A stretch of 64,000 nt of DNA. Source: Molanna angustata (lineage: Eukaryota > Arthropoda > Insecta > Trichoptera > Molannidae). A program made the translations under genes and the position numbers. The stretch lies in NCBI GenBank assembly GCA_963576475.1, contig OY754981.1:26760132-26824131 (forward strand), written 5' to 3'. Positions 43,590 through 54,980 of the stretch are shown piece after piece (position 1 is the stretch's first letter; each line of letters begins with the position of its first letter). The notes beneath the pieces were generated by a model that worked only from the letters and a program-made list of their open reading frames with translations, was not told the origin of the DNA and did no database searches.

Positions 43590-43855
43590 TCCACAATAAA
43601 GGTCCGCAAGATCACATATCTGGGTCACATAATGAGGGGGGAGAAATATCACTTGCTCCAACTAATACTGAAGGGCAAGATAGAAGGTCGCCGAGGGACT
43701 GGAGACAGATGTCCTGGCTGCGCAACATTAGGGAATGGACCGGCTTCAGGACCGTAGAACAGATATTCCGGGCAGCACCAGGACAGAGAGGGATTTGCCA
43801 GAGTGATAGCCGACGTCGGGGGTTCCTGACATGGCACCGGAAGAAGAAGAAACAA
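43590..43855 (+). pseudogene. LINE tail of the LGHILRGEKY type, second copy
   Basis: Plus strand reads VRKITYLGHIMRGEKYHLLQ, LILKGKIEGRRGTG, then after a frame change SWLRNIREWTGFRTVEQIFR, and ends GSRMARK-like before AAGAAGAAGAAAC. It is the same block as at 8637-8895 and is better preserved upstream. A single frameshift at about 43695 breaks it. The open frames on the minus strand are shadows. Confidence 0.82.
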
Positions 43856-44650
43856 AATAAAAAAATAAATAAAAAAAATAAAATAAACAAAACAAATTAA
43901 ATAAATAAATATAATAAACAAAAAAATAAAGTAAATTAAATTAAATAAATACCCACTTATATTAAATACTGTCGGATGTTGCATAAAGCGGTGAATGTAG
44001 AAGTAACATCATATACAGGGTTATGATGTTACTTAACATCATTTCAGTAGGTAAGGTAAGTCCTACTGAATATTAAAGGACGTTATTATTCAGGACATTT
44101 CTGATGGATTTGATTCCATAATATGATGTCCGAAACTTAACCGTTATGGAGATATTGAATTTTAAATACTAAAAAAAATGGCTATTTCATCATTTTTTTA
44201 CGGATTAGGTCCGTTTTTTATGTAACTAGTTAGAGGGCATGTCAATTAATAAAAATGATTAACAAAAACTGAACCTACTACTAACAGCTTAAAAAGACAG
44301 CTCGGCAAAGGTTAGAATTAAAGAATTATCACGAAGTGTTTTTTACTTTGAAGCGCTTTTTTTGAAAAAAAAATATGGAACTTATTCTGCAAATAATTGT
44401 AAAAACTTCTACGTCTCTTTTGCTATTCAAAAAGATATAACACTTGCTATTAAATAGGTAAACAATTGACCAAATAACAGTTAAGGTAGTAGAGTGTACA
44501 TTTTAGTTTGAGGTAAAAGTAGCTAAAATACGTAAATAAAACAAAAAAAAAGCAGAGCAATATTTTTATAATTCATGTTCAGATGAAATGCGAGCGAAAT
44601 GAAATAGAGCGCGAACTTCATAGCAATATATGTTCCATATTCAATAATTA
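43856..44650. other. No gene seen
   Basis: Starts with AT-rich simple sequence. Near 44005-44060 the word ATGATGTTACTTAACATCAT forms a short palindrome. Otherwise blank. Confidence 0.4.
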
Positions 44651-44653
44651 ATT

Positions 44654-44810
44654 GCCTCGAATTGAACACGTATTAGCAGGAACAGTTTGTCTTGCTAAAC
44701 CGTGTGCATTTGGAGGACACGTGCCTCGAATTCAACACGAGTTTTTAAGTGCATTAGCGCTACAAACCATTGCCTAATTCGAGGCAGTACTTACCTCCTA
44801 TTCAACACGG
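44654..44810. repeat. Cluster of GCCTCGAATTSAACACG words
   Basis: GCCTCGAATTGAACACG (44654-44670), GCCTCGAATTCAACACG (44723-44739), the inverted TTCGAGGCA (44778-44786) inside TGCCTAATTCGAGGCA, and CCTCCTATTCAACACGG (44795-44811). Four related 17-mers in 160 bases, spaced about 70 bases apart, one of them partly inverted. The function is unknown; they might be subterminal transposase sites of an unrecognised DNA element. Confidence 0.6.
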
Positions 44811-44811
44811 A

Positions 44812-45829
44812 AACGTAGATATGCATCCCGTTCACTAATCCCTGCATGGCTCTTTCCACGGCTTTATTTGGATGACCCTTAGTTTTTCGACACTTGGACT
44901 ATCAGGTATGAAATTTCACGTTAACAATATGATTTTTGAAAATATCATTAAATCTAGTTTGATTTGTAATGCAATGAATAATTTGGAGATTGCGCCATTA
45001 AAAACGCGTATTTTAAATTCATGATAGATGTACAATATATTACTAAGTTTAAGATAAATTACGGTATAATGTTTGACACTTATAGAATAATTATGTTATA
45101 TAGTTTTCGCGGTGTATTTGTATGTAGATAATATATGATAGTAATATTATAGGTAGGTAGGTATGTGAGATGGTAGGTAGGTACATATGAAGATGAATAG
45201 CTTTTGATTGAGCAATTTTCCCAATGTTGATTAATTGTTTCACCCGTCGTGGGTGGATGTAATGTTTATTAAATTAGTTGTTGTGTGAGAGAGATGTATT
45301 TATCAACCTATCTCTGTCTCCATAACGGGAGGCGTATCGGTAGCAAGATACACATCTTCGGGTTGATTATGTAAAAGACTTACCTACACAGGAAGCATTT
45401 AAACAGAGTCTACAGAGTGTATGACAAACATGAATAGGGCATTGCAACAAGATACATATCAATTTATTTAACTTTAACGTTATCTGTGTTATCTGTTTGG
45501 TTACCACCCACCACAGCATGTCAATAGAAGGCGTAATTTCTAATAATTTTCCGTAATGAATGTAAAAAAATCACGCTTTAAACTATAATTCTTCAAAATT
45601 GCTATATTAACTGACGTGATAAAATAGAAATTTTCAATAATTTGAAGACTGTTATTTCCGAAGGCCACACTTTCTAGCCACATAACCACAAATTCACGTC
45701 TTTTTCCGTTTATCCTTCTTCCTTTCTCCTCTCCTATCCTCCATCCAATAAACATAGTGTATCTATCTGATGATTTTTTTTTATTCTTATTTTGGTTCTT
45801 ATACATACATAGTTATATTTTTTTTGTTT
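44812..45829. other. No gene seen
   Basis: Unassigned AT-rich DNA. An 88-codon minus-strand frame at 45540-45806 is lysine- and arginine-rich, unrecognised and probably chance. Confidence 0.4.
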
Positions 45830-46000
45830 TTATATTTATTTAGTATTTTTAATTTTTTTTCTTTTTTTATTTGTATTCTTATATTCCTGTAACTGATTGT
45901 ATTTACCATGGTGGTTGACTGGTAGAAATTGCCTGCGGGCAATAAGTCTGCCACGTTGTTTAACTCAATAAAAGTCTTTAATTATTATTATTATTACTCA
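45830..46000 (+). mobile_element. Retroposon 3' end sharing the SINE-3 tail
   Basis: GTAACTGATTGTATTTACC, GGTAGAAATTGCCTGCGGGC, AATAAGTCTGCCACGTTG, AATAAAAGTC and (ATT)n. The GAAATTGCC...GGCAATAA part is shared with SINE-3, suggesting this is the 3' end of the LINE that mobilises it. Confidence 0.5.
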
Positions 46001-46416
46001 AGGTTCATACTAACCAATCATTGTTACATGCTGTGGTATCATTTTACAGAAAAAATCAGCCTATTAATATATATAAATTTTGTATGAGCTCACTATACAA
46101 AATGACGAAGCCTAGAATTCGCGGACTCTTACTTTACTACGCCATATCCAATATAGAATAACTTCATAACATTACTCACAGTAGCTCTCTCTTAATATAA
46201 CTGACATAATTCATAGTAACTCTCTTTCTACTTAATGTGTCCGGACATATATATTTCCACTCTGATCTTTGCAGCAGAAATTGCCACACGTCATTTGCTA
46301 CAACCAAGTATCTCTCGTTACATCCTTGTGCCATGTTTCGGCATACAAAAATATGCTTATCATAACATTACTCTCTATAACTTTTAAGAAATTGACTTAA
46401 AAAATGTAAATCGAAT
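46001..46416. other. No gene seen
   Basis: AT-rich, nothing recognised. Confidence 0.45.
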
Positions 46417-46700
46417 ATTTGTATAGTTGCATATACACAATCATTGGAATTTTTTCCCTGTCGGGAGTCAATGATATTTTATGACAATTTTTATGGTATA
46501 AAGACTTTTGCTTTCATTAATTACAAACCAATTAACCAATAGATGTCGATGGTATTTCAGCTTATTTTCAAACAAAAAGATTTTCATGAATTATATACAC
46601 AATATATAACTTTCAAAAATTGTATTGATAGGGAACTCAATAAGAAGGCATAATTGGTGAACGTTGCGCAAGCATATAAAGTGATTTCGTATAATGATTC
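46417..46700 (+). repeat. Repeat E, diverged copy (leader plus forward core)
   Basis: Leader GAATATTTGTATAGTTGCAT, CCCTGTCGGGAGTCAATG, then ACCAATAGATG, CTTTCAAAAATTGTATTGATAGGG (abridged), GCATAATTGGTGAACGTTGCG and CAAGCATATAAAGTGAT. The order is that of copy 1 at 25308, with more divergence. Confidence 0.8.
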
Positions 46701-47412
46701 TCCTATAACATTATAACTTGAAAATTTGTCGTAAAATATGTGTTTGAAAACTGTAAAATCATAACCCTCCACTATTCAATAGTAGTGTGGCATTCGTTAT
46801 TTTCTCTGTCCCTCGATAAGTAGGTACATACTATGTATATATGAATAGAAAAATTAAATTCTCGTTAAGATTCATTAAATTAATAATTATATTTTTAAGA
46901 AAATTAAATAAAAAATATTTAATTAAGTAGGTAGATTTTGTTTAAGTGCGTTTTGAGACTTATCGGCATTGCCTTGATTAACTTTTAATAGCTGTAAAGG
47001 TTTTCTCTGAAGGCATCAAAAGCGGCACTCTTGTTGGATGTTGCGAAAACAATTATTTTTTTGGGTGTAATGCGTAGGTTTACCCTAAAGATATTTTCGA
47101 AATAAGGCCTCTTCATCCTCTGATAACTAACAACATAATTAATCACACATGGGATATAGCAATTTAGAATAACATATTTATGTAAGTATTAAGAATAAAT
47201 TTCTTTAACAAAATGGTTTTACAACTATTATAACAAAAGCTTCAATGATTATGTTATTTTTATAATTTCTTTATCGCACTGATACATTTTTTTGGTCTTC
47301 TGGTCTTGGTCATACTTGGTCTGTCTGTTTTTCCTCCCCCATTCTGCATACGGAGACTAATAACGGCCCCTTGCAAAACTCATAAAGAACATAAGAAGAG
47401 TCCGGAGAACCC
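46701..47412. other. No gene seen
   Basis: Mostly AT-rich. About 47335-47412 is GC-richer and continues on the other side of the MITE at 47416-47796 once that is removed. Confidence 0.4.
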
Positions 47413-47415
47413 TAA

Positions 47416-47796
47416 GGCCTTGTGTCCACAGATGCGTCATTTGTAGGATGCATGCATTCTACAAATGACGATAGACGTATTTTGCATATTTATTATGTCC
47501 ACGCTGCGTCATGCAATCGTCAATCACGCTACAAAACGTCTCAGTTTTCTTTCAACTAGCATCGAGAAAGCACGTATTTTATAATATAAACAACAAGTGT
47601 GCGTCTTGCGAGTCGGTCGAGAAGTGACACGCTGCTGTACGCACCGCATGACGAATGCATTACGTACGGCTGACGCGACGTTGCCGCTCCGTGGGCACAG
47701 TTTTGATTGTTTCTATGCAAGATGCAAGCGTTCGTCTTGCATTCGTCAATTGACGAAAGCGTGCGCATGACGTGCGGTTTACATGGACAGTAGGCC
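47416..47796. mobile_element. 381-bp Harbinger-type MITE, TAA target duplication
   Basis: Left end GGCCTTGTGTCCACAGATG and right end (complement) GGCCTACTGTCCATGTAAAC are imperfect terminal inverted repeats. TAA flanks both ends (47413-47415 and 47797-47799), as in PIF/Harbinger elements. The interior is unusually rich in CG dinucleotides and in GCGTCAT / TGACGAATGC words, and holds a 36-base nearly perfect palindrome at 47435-47470. No transposase frame; a 70-codon minus-strand frame inside is spurious. Confidence 0.85.
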
Positions 47797-47799
47797 TAA

Positions 47800-49065
47800 A
47801 GCATTGGAGAAACGCCACCCAAAATTGACTCTGTACAGGTTGTGAATTGAAGTTCGTCGCTGTGTTTTCAGATCGAGAGAATTCATACGTTTAAGAACAG
47901 GAAGTGTGTCTGTAAGCCTTTGCTAAAGCCAGTAAAGCAAAGCGCTTTCTAGAAAGCAGTAGACGTCTGATGAATTGGGTTTCACGACGATGAGCTCAAC
48001 GAGAAGCGGCATAACGCATAATTTCCAGAAAGGTAGCGTCATACTTGGTCTATAAAAATTCAATAATTATAAAGAAATATCTCTGATGTTTTTTATTTAA
48101 AAAGATCTAAAGTCCACGAGTGTGAATCTTCCATTCACATTCGTCGATTGTTCTTTTGCATTATGGTGCCGAGATTGCTAGGCTAGACAAAGATGTTGAA
48201 AACAGGTAAAGATGTTTTTAAACTCTAATACACAATCCAACAATCCCCTCCTCATTCACCTTTTCTCACCCATGCACCTTTTCCCAAAAATAAATTATTC
48301 GAAAATATTAGAATTCTCATATTGGCAACATAATTGTGAATAAAAGCGAAATGTTACTATGATACGTATACGTATTATGTTAGGACCTAGCAATAGTCTA
48401 GCATTAGTCCTTCGTCAGTTTGTCCCAAGTGAGTGAACATACAACTGGATTCGTCTAAAATTAATATTTTACAGAGTAGTAGCCAGTTTACAAAAAAAAA
48501 TTACAAATAATTAGGAAATTCAAGAATATAAAATTATATTTAGGTATCTATAAAAATATGAAAAAAGACAGGTTAAGGTACAGTTTTGGTTAATACTTGT
48601 ACTTATGGTAATGAAGGCAGGTATTCAATACACACTCCGATGTATCAAAATATTTGAACTCGATAAGTTTCTCACGCCTTGTATTTTAGGTAGCGAAAAA
48701 CTTATAACCTATACTTCACGCTGTCGAGATTAAAACCTGTTATATGATGTACAAAATAAATACAAAAATGCCGAAACAACCATATTATGGATCATGGATG
48801 GATGCCCAATACCCAGAATATGATACTTACTTACATAAAGCATCTTCAGACTTTCTACATACTTACTTACATTACTTGAGTGATCATTTTTATACGTTGC
48901 AAATTATTAATTTACGCAAAGATTACATGACAACATAACATCTCATTAATGCATTTTAAAGATATCCTGTCATAGGTACATACGTATGTATATATTTTTA
49001 CATTTGGAGATATTTAAAAATATTAGAGATAACTTGTGACAAAAACGTTATTTAATTCATTGATA
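47800..49065. other. No assigned gene
   Basis: 47800-48020 is of moderate GC and continues the sequence left of the MITE; translations such as KRHPKLTLYRL and FRSREFIRLRTGSVS look protein-like but carry stops, and I cannot name a family. The rest is AT-rich and blank. Confidence 0.35.
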
Positions 49066-49222
49066 CCATTACGGCATAACCCAGAATGTGGGGTGACCAG
49101 CAACAGGTTTTCGGTTGTGCACAACCTTATAAATATAAAACGACACATGCGTGTATGGTCACACATTAGTCTCGTCTCATCTGAAAAAGGCACTACATTC
49201 GAAATGGGTGGTGAACATAAAT
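49066..49222 (-). repeat. Repeat B (SINE-like)
   Basis: GATACCATTACGGCATAACC, CAGAATGTGGGGTGACCAGC, TAAAACGACACATGCGTGTA, TAGTCTCGTCTCATCTGAAA, GGCACTACATTCGAAATGGG and GGTGAACATAA. Collinear with 58008-58170; ATACCATTACGG is the complement of the LINE-A-like end. Confidence 0.8.
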
Positions 49223-49231
49223 GCTGAATTA

Positions 49232-49430
49232 TATTAAAAAATAAAACAGTACATTTTAGATTCTACGTTTATTTTTTAATTTGTCGATAGCTATTTCGCC
49301 TTGTTAGGGCATCTTCAAGACTATATAGTCTTGTCTTGAAGTCTTGAAGATGCCCTAACAAGGCGAAATAGCTATCGACAAATTAAAAAATATACGTAGA
49401 ATCTAAAACGTACTGTTTTATTTTTTAATA
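49232..49430. mobile_element. 199-bp near-perfect palindrome (foldback element)
   Basis: Arms 49232-49322 and 49340-49430 are 91 bp each with only a couple of mismatches, around a 17-base centre. They carry ATTCTACGT, GTCGATAGCTATTTCGCCTT and GTTAGGGCATCTTCAAGAC. One unpaired arm occurs at 30141-30222, so the arm is itself a dispersed repeat. The palindrome directly follows a repeat B copy. No clear target duplication was seen; the outer AAAAAATAAAAC words pair with each other. Confidence 0.85.
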
Positions 49431-50439
49431 AAATTTAAAATGGAATTCTACTACGTATAATATCCACAATTAAGTACTTACAATAAATGCTGAACTTTGT
49501 GAGATGTTATTTTGCCTGTTTATTTTTCGATTAACTGGCACTCTGACACCCGAAAATGATGATAATAGAAAAGAGTGGAAGCACTATTCTAGGACGGTGC
49601 CTCACAGTAAAAAAACTTAATATTAAAAATGGTAATTTAAAAATAATATTAAACTAAATGGATGCAAACTAATACATTTATTATTGTGATACGAACGTAA
49701 GTTTATTCAAATATCATTAGTAAGTTAACCTCAAGCTTTGGTTACATTATCTCAAGAAGCCGATGTTAAAAATGAGCGTGTATGAGCCCAAAGGCGCTAC
49801 AAATTAATGTAGTCGGTGGCTCATCTAGATTCCACACTTCTTTTGAGAAATATCTGATTGACAGGTATTCGAACCCTTCGCCTTTGAAGTTTAATTGGCG
49901 AACAGGGCGTTTCGAGAATTCGCAGCAAATAAAACAGAGCAAATCCTAAGGTAAATGACACCTTCAAATTCGCTAATCGATTGCCATTTAACAAACTGAT
50001 GCTTACAATACCAACAGCGTTTGTGAGAGATTTATCTTAAAATTAAAATAATTGTGGTTAGAAAATAACTGTGTTTAAATAAATTGGTCTTCAGTTTTCA
50101 TTGAATTGTTTATATCCTTTTTGCTTCTTTCTGCGACAGTGGAGAGTTAAAGTTTTTAAGAGTATTTTTGTGCAGCAAATTTGGAGAGTACGTATTCTTA
50201 TTGTCGTAACAGGTTTGAGTGTATAGCGCACTATTTAATTTTGTATCCTGTACAGTACAGCCTGAACTCTCAGTTCAATACATCAACACTCAGTTTAATA
50301 CTCAATTCAAAGCTGTTCTTGTTCTTTTTTTCTAATTTGTATTTATTACTTATCGGGTATTCAAATTGATGTACTTGTTTTCTGGAATTATTGTTCCTTT
50401 TTTATTATTGTTATTTTTCTTTTTCTTCTTGAACTACTG
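49431..50439. other. No gene; possible SINE scrap
   Basis: At 49860-49885 the minus strand has a B-box-like GGGTTCGAATACC followed by ~70 bases reminiscent of a SINE head, but no matching copy exists in the window. Otherwise blank. Confidence 0.35.
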
Positions 50440-50910
50440 TTCTTGTGTAGAAGTTCAATAATATTTTTGTATTTTTTTGTTAATTGAAATTTCATAAACT
50501 TATATAAAATATGTAGGCATATTGACTGCGATATTCATATTTTTGTACTTGCCAAGTATTGTTGCTGTCGACTGCGGTTATAATATTTGGTAGGACCGCT
50601 CGCTGTCGGTCTGCTGTTTTGTATTTACCTACATATTGATTTATGTGTACCTACATATTGATTAATTTATTTACTTTATCTTCTTTGTATTTTTTGTACT
50701 TACATGTCTTCCAATTTGCTATATTTTCATTTTATATCGTTATCTAATGTTATTAACAAAATAATTTTGTCTTTATTTTTATAGGTATACCCACAGACAG
50801 GCTTTGCCTTGTGGTTATTTTGTGTTCAAGGTTTCTTTGTTTTGATATTTTGTAAATGTGTATTGTATATTAACCGTGTGCCAAATCTTAAATAAAAAAA
50901 AAAAAATAAA
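50440..50910 (+). mobile_element. Polyadenylated retroposon 3' end
   Basis: Plus-strand T-rich sequence with GTATACCCACAGACAGGC, TTTGCCTTGTGGTTATTTTG, GTGTATTGTATATTAACC, then AAATCTTAAATAAAAAAAAA. It resembles the 3' untranslated part of a LINE; no coding sequence precedes it. Confidence 0.5.
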
Positions 50911-51974
50911 TAAAAGGATTTGTAATTTATTAAGTAAATGTAGAAAGATGTAAAATGTACTTTTCGAACTAGGACATACTATTTTTTTAATGAATTGGTA
51001 TTGATATCATATTTTGGGGGTATATGTTTACTGGTTATTTAAAAGGATTAAATATCAGAAGGTTAAGATTTTATGTGCGACTTCAAAAGATTTACTATTA
51101 TTGAGAACAATTATATAATTTAATTCTTTAATATGATTTTAAGATGTTCGCTAAGGGTCGTGTAACATATATTATAACATATTTTTTCGATACTTTTCCT
51201 CGAAAAATGTCGAGGATATGCATATTGCAGTTATTCAGGAGATCAGCTACAATATATTATGCCAAGTTCATTGACTTGCAACTGACCAATTTTTCCATAG
51301 AAATGGAATATTTATTCTCTATAATTTAATCTGTCCATCTTCCCAAATGCTCTAACGCTTTGGGAAATTGAGTTTTTATTTTAATTTGTTAAAGAAATGT
51401 GTATCTTCAAAATACGTTCAGGGAATTTCAATCTTTGAAGAAAAAAATGTATACTGACTAATGTGGAGAATTTATTGTTAGCGACAACGCATCGGCTATA
51501 AACTAATTTATCACAACTAACCATTAAGGTATATATTTAAATTCAAATTTTGCATTAGCAAACGATCATTTTCGTGTCATCAAAAATATAAATAATACTA
51601 TTGAGTTAATTCGCTTTTAATAGTAAATTCAACAATGAAAATCATACTATAGCAAATGAGATTATAATACAATTATATAATATTTTATGGTAATCTTCAA
51701 ATATCTATCTACGTAATTTGTATTTTAAACTCAATACTTCGTTTCAAAATTCAACGTTATTTGCTTGGTTCAATGACCGTAATCACAATGTCGACCAATT
51801 TTTATTCGTTTATTGAAAAAGTTGTATGAAAAAATTATGAAAAAAAATAGTTCATTATTTTTTTTTTGAAAGCATTAAAATGAGGCAGGTTAATAAATAC
51901 ACCAAGTTCGCCGGATTTCAAGATTTCATGACATTCGGTATGGAGCAGAACGATAACAGGTAAATTAAAAAAAA
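50911..51974. other. AT-rich stretch, no gene seen
   Basis: No gene or repeat recognised. Confidence 0.5.
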
Positions 51975-52225
51975 ATAGGGACACCCTTTTCAAAGTTTTC
52001 TTCAAGTTTATAAAAATATTCTTGGTTGTATTTAATAAGTAGCATTATTGTTTACTTTGTATGACATATAAAATTGTTCAATTTTATCAAAACATCGAAT
52101 GAATCAAGCTAAAAACAGTTTTGATATGCATTGTCATCGGGTTTAACTGGCCGAGAAGTTGTTAGAAATCGATTGCAAAATTACAAAACGGACTGACATG
52201 TGAAGTTAATTAAAAAGGTGTAAAA
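51975..52225 (+). repeat. Repeat G, copy 2
   Basis: GGGACACCCTTTTCAAAGTT, TATTCTTGGTTG, AGCATTATTGTTTACTTTGT, TGCATTGTCATCGGG and AACTGGCCGAGAAG. Same order as 4940-5190. Confidence 0.55.
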
Positions 52226-52282
52226 AGAAGAATTAAATGTTGCCTAGACAGTGTATTTACTTTAATATTTTAAAGATTCAAC

Positions 52283-52462
52283 AGATTCTATGTCAAATGT
52301 TTATTTTACACGATACCAATAGCAATTTGATGTCAATTTGGAGACTTATGAGGTTGATCGTGTCAAATATCCAGGCTGAAAACACAATAAAAAACAGTGT
52401 TTTTACCGGGAATCGAACACGGGACCTGTGGCTTAAACGTCTGATGCACAAAGGTCGACAAA
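52283..52462 (-). mobile_element. SINE-1 copy, diverged
   Basis: Minus strand: TTGTCGACCTTTGTGCATCA, B-box CCCGTGTTCGATTCCCGG, CAGCCTGGATATTTGACACG, CATAAGTCTCCAAATTG and TAAAATAAACATTTGACAT. The A-box is damaged. Confidence 0.75.
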
Positions 52463-52539
52463 TTATTCAAATATTCAAAAGACGTAACATTAAAATTTCA
52501 ATATAACATCCAATAACAATTTATATATAGACACGTTAT

Positions 52540-52870
52540 ATGAGAACATCGGTCCTTAAAGAGCTCAAAGTAAAAGAAAGATTGTCTACAGTATGCAGCC
52601 GCCGGGTATTGAGCTTCTTTGGTCACATCGCCAGGAGAGAGTCAGGTAACCTGGAAAAAAGTATTATCACAGGAAGTGTACCAGGCAAAAGAAGTAGAAG
52701 CAGATCTCCTGCGCGATGGTGTGACCAAATTAAAGAGATGACTGGGAACGACCTTTATTCGGCGGTGCGAGCTACGGAGGGCAGAGAGGACTGGAGGCGA
52801 CTAGTTCTGTCCATTAGCGGCCCCATAGATCACGACCCTCAGCATTGAGGAAACGAAGAAGAAGAAGAGA
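52540..52870 (+). pseudogene. LINE tail of the FFGHIARRES type
   Basis: A 102-codon plus-strand frame reads LKELKVKERLSTVCSRRVLS, FFGHIARRESGNLEKSIITG, RSRSRSPARWCDQIKEMTGN, AVRATEGREDWRRLVLS and HDPQH before the stop, followed by GGAAACGAAGAAGAAGAAGA. RGRSP.RW.DQI and HDPQH with a GAA tail are common at the end of one abundant non-LTR polyprotein family of Lepidoptera. The frame is intact across the tail, so this is a fairly young 5'-truncated insertion. The first ATG is not a true start. There are no catalytic residues in this part. Confidence 0.82.
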
Positions 52871-53577
52871 AGATATGAGAACAAAATGCTTTACAAAAAT
52901 GATACAGTTTAATGAATTCTTATAATACCTTAGGTGACAAGAGAGTACAATAATGAACACATACTGCAGACATATTTTCTCTTTTACTCCAGTGCAATCA
53001 TATTATAATTATCTGTCATATCAAATAATGAATGTGAAAGAGACGAACTTAATATCTGAAAAGACTGAAAACACAACTAACTAACTTATCCACTAAGGCC
53101 GACACTTCAATAATTGAAAATTAAACTTCAAACATTTTTTTTGCTTTAAAATTGTTAGCGTTCCAGGGTGTTTACATATCTTTCAGTCGAATACCATAAA
53201 ATTACAAACAATTATTAAAAATCATACACTTACTGGAAACTGGGCATAATTTGAACCTTATTAAATGCCATATTTTCCATCGCATAATGACTTTAACAGC
53301 GCATTAATATTCAATAACACTCTCGGTAGATTTTCAATCAGCAGTGCTTCTGCGCGAAAAATAATAATAAATTATAATAGCAGTCGATATTATGATGACA
53401 TGTTCGGACATGACAACACCAAGTAAGAAAAAAAAATAGGCGCATTAACACTTTATAGAAAATGGATGTAATGTGGGACTATGCGTACAGTAAAAATCAT
53501 AGTCTTAAAGTCACCGCCTGCACGTTCGTCGACGAAATTAACTCAATCGATGGCGAAGAAATACATTTGCATATACC
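52871..53577. other. No gene; SINE-1 scrap
   Basis: 53058-53106 (AAGACTGAAAACACAACTAA ... TATCCACTAAGGCCGACA) is an internally deleted minus-strand SINE-1 piece joining body to head. Otherwise AT-rich. Confidence 0.5.
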
Positions 53578-53662
53578 GACGCCGACCGCCGTGGCACAGA
53601 TGGTAAGCCGTAAAGCTTCTCGCCACTTGCGCAGTGTGCAAGGATGTTATTCGATTTATGTT
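53578..53662 (+). mobile_element. SINE-3, internally deleted
   Basis: Head GCCGTGGCACAGATGGTAAG with an A-box is followed at once by the tail CGCCACTTGCGCAGTGTGCA, AGGATGTT. About 130 bases of the body found in the 36640 copy are missing. Confidence 0.65.
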
Positions 53663-53774
53663 CAAGGGATTCTACAATTCATGTAAAGGAATAAAGATTC
53701 GGTGTAATAGTGTAGTATTTTCCAAAACATTTTACTACCTAAGTATATTTCATATTACTGCGATCATCATTATA

Positions 53775-54162
53775 TCGTCCCTCTCCTGACTAACAGTCGT
53801 ATCTGCAAAATACAAATTGTTCAGGAGAACGTTTTTAGTGTTTTGCCGTGCATATTTGCATCTCTTCTAGCACACTGTGACACGGTGTAAATATATATTT
53901 TATTATTTTATTTGTATTCTTATATATATATGAATCATTCTTATATTATATTATAATCGTATTTGCACATAGGTCTATTAGTGATATTTTATTATCAGTA
54001 ATTGGTAGACAACAAATCACTAAGGTATTGCAAGTTAACGGGAGGTGATACAGTTGAGAACTTTAGTGAGAACATGCATACAACATATAAATACACATTG
54101 TTGGTCCTAACTCGATTTTGCAAAAAAATGTCAGATACGACAGTTAGTCAGCAGAGGGACGA
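53775..54162. mobile_element. 388-bp TIR element, TATA (or TA) duplication
   Basis: Left end TCGTCCCTCTCCTGACTAAC and right end (complement) TCGTCCCTCTGCTGACTAAC are terminal inverted repeats of about 30 bp with three or four mismatches (continuing GTCGTATCTG). TATA flanks both ends (53771-53774 and 54163-54166); a two-base TA duplication as in Tc1/mariner elements is equally compatible. The interior is AT-rich without a transposase frame, so it is a non-autonomous element. Confidence 0.8.
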
Positions 54163-54301
54163 TATATGTAGGTACTAATTAAATTTATCTGGGGTTGTTG
54201 TTAGGCAGTTACTGCCTCCTGACAACAGATCTGACACACATTGTGTGAAAAAAAACATTAGTTTCATATTTATTAATATTTATTTATTATAAAAAAATGC
54301 C

Positions 54302-54455
54302 CCAACAGCAACATGGTGGTCCAGTAATGAGAAGGAGCTGGCGGCTCAGAATGTTCCCGTTGCGACAACCCAGGACAGAAGATCCTGACGCATACGTACA
54401 AGGATGCCCGACCCTGGATACACCGGCAAAGAGGGGCAAGAAGAAGATTATGAAA
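54302..54455 (+). pseudogene. RTE C-terminal scrap
   Basis: Plus strand reads NAPTATWWSSNEKELAAQNV, PVATTQDRRSWRIRTR and MPDPGYTGKEGQEEDYE-like tail. It resembles the STWWGNMRKLM ... TIQDRSSWRQRIRRADPT end of the large RTE element at 21319-23984, so it is probably the last 50 codons of a relative. GCAAGAAGAAGATTATG follows, like the GAAGATTG of that element. Confidence 0.6.
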
Positions 54456-54555
54456 AAACACTAATAAACGAAAACTTTCTTATCCAATAGGGAATATTAA
54501 AATCCATTATTGGGGTACTCACGAACTGATTTTGTAATAATTCAAATTCAAATTC

Positions 54556-54590
54556 TCCGCCAATTCAAATTGTTAATTTGAATTGGCGGA
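54556..54590. repeat. Hairpin with 15-bp perfect arms
   Basis: TCCGCCAATTCAAAT, loop TGTTA, ATTTGAATTGGCGGA. Preceded by further AATTCAAATTC words. No duplication was identified. Confidence 0.75.
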
Positions 54591-54980
54591 TTATTCGTCG
54601 TCTATGAATCGTCGACGACAGAGATCCATGGTTCCGCAAAAGCCTATCACCACCAATATCTTGAATTAAAATCTGGTTCACGTGGTAGGTTGATTATTAT
54701 TATGATAATGTTATGATGTTACATATAAAACTTGTTTACAGGATGTCTCTTCAATATATGTAAATATATAGGTACGTTCATTTACCAACATACTACACGA
54801 TATATTGGTATTGAAAACATACCTATTTCGTTTAAATCTTCATTTTATTACATTGTATGAATCGTTTAAGCTTAACTTAAATAGATCCTCAAAGCATACT
54901 TAAGTTTACAGGGTGAGTTTTTACATCTGTGGTTATTTTATTTGTACAATAAATGAAAATACAGTGTATGCAAATTAGAT

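Noticed and set aside
47556..47768. 70-codon minus-strand gene
   Set aside because: Entirely inside the 381-bp MITE and without any similarity.
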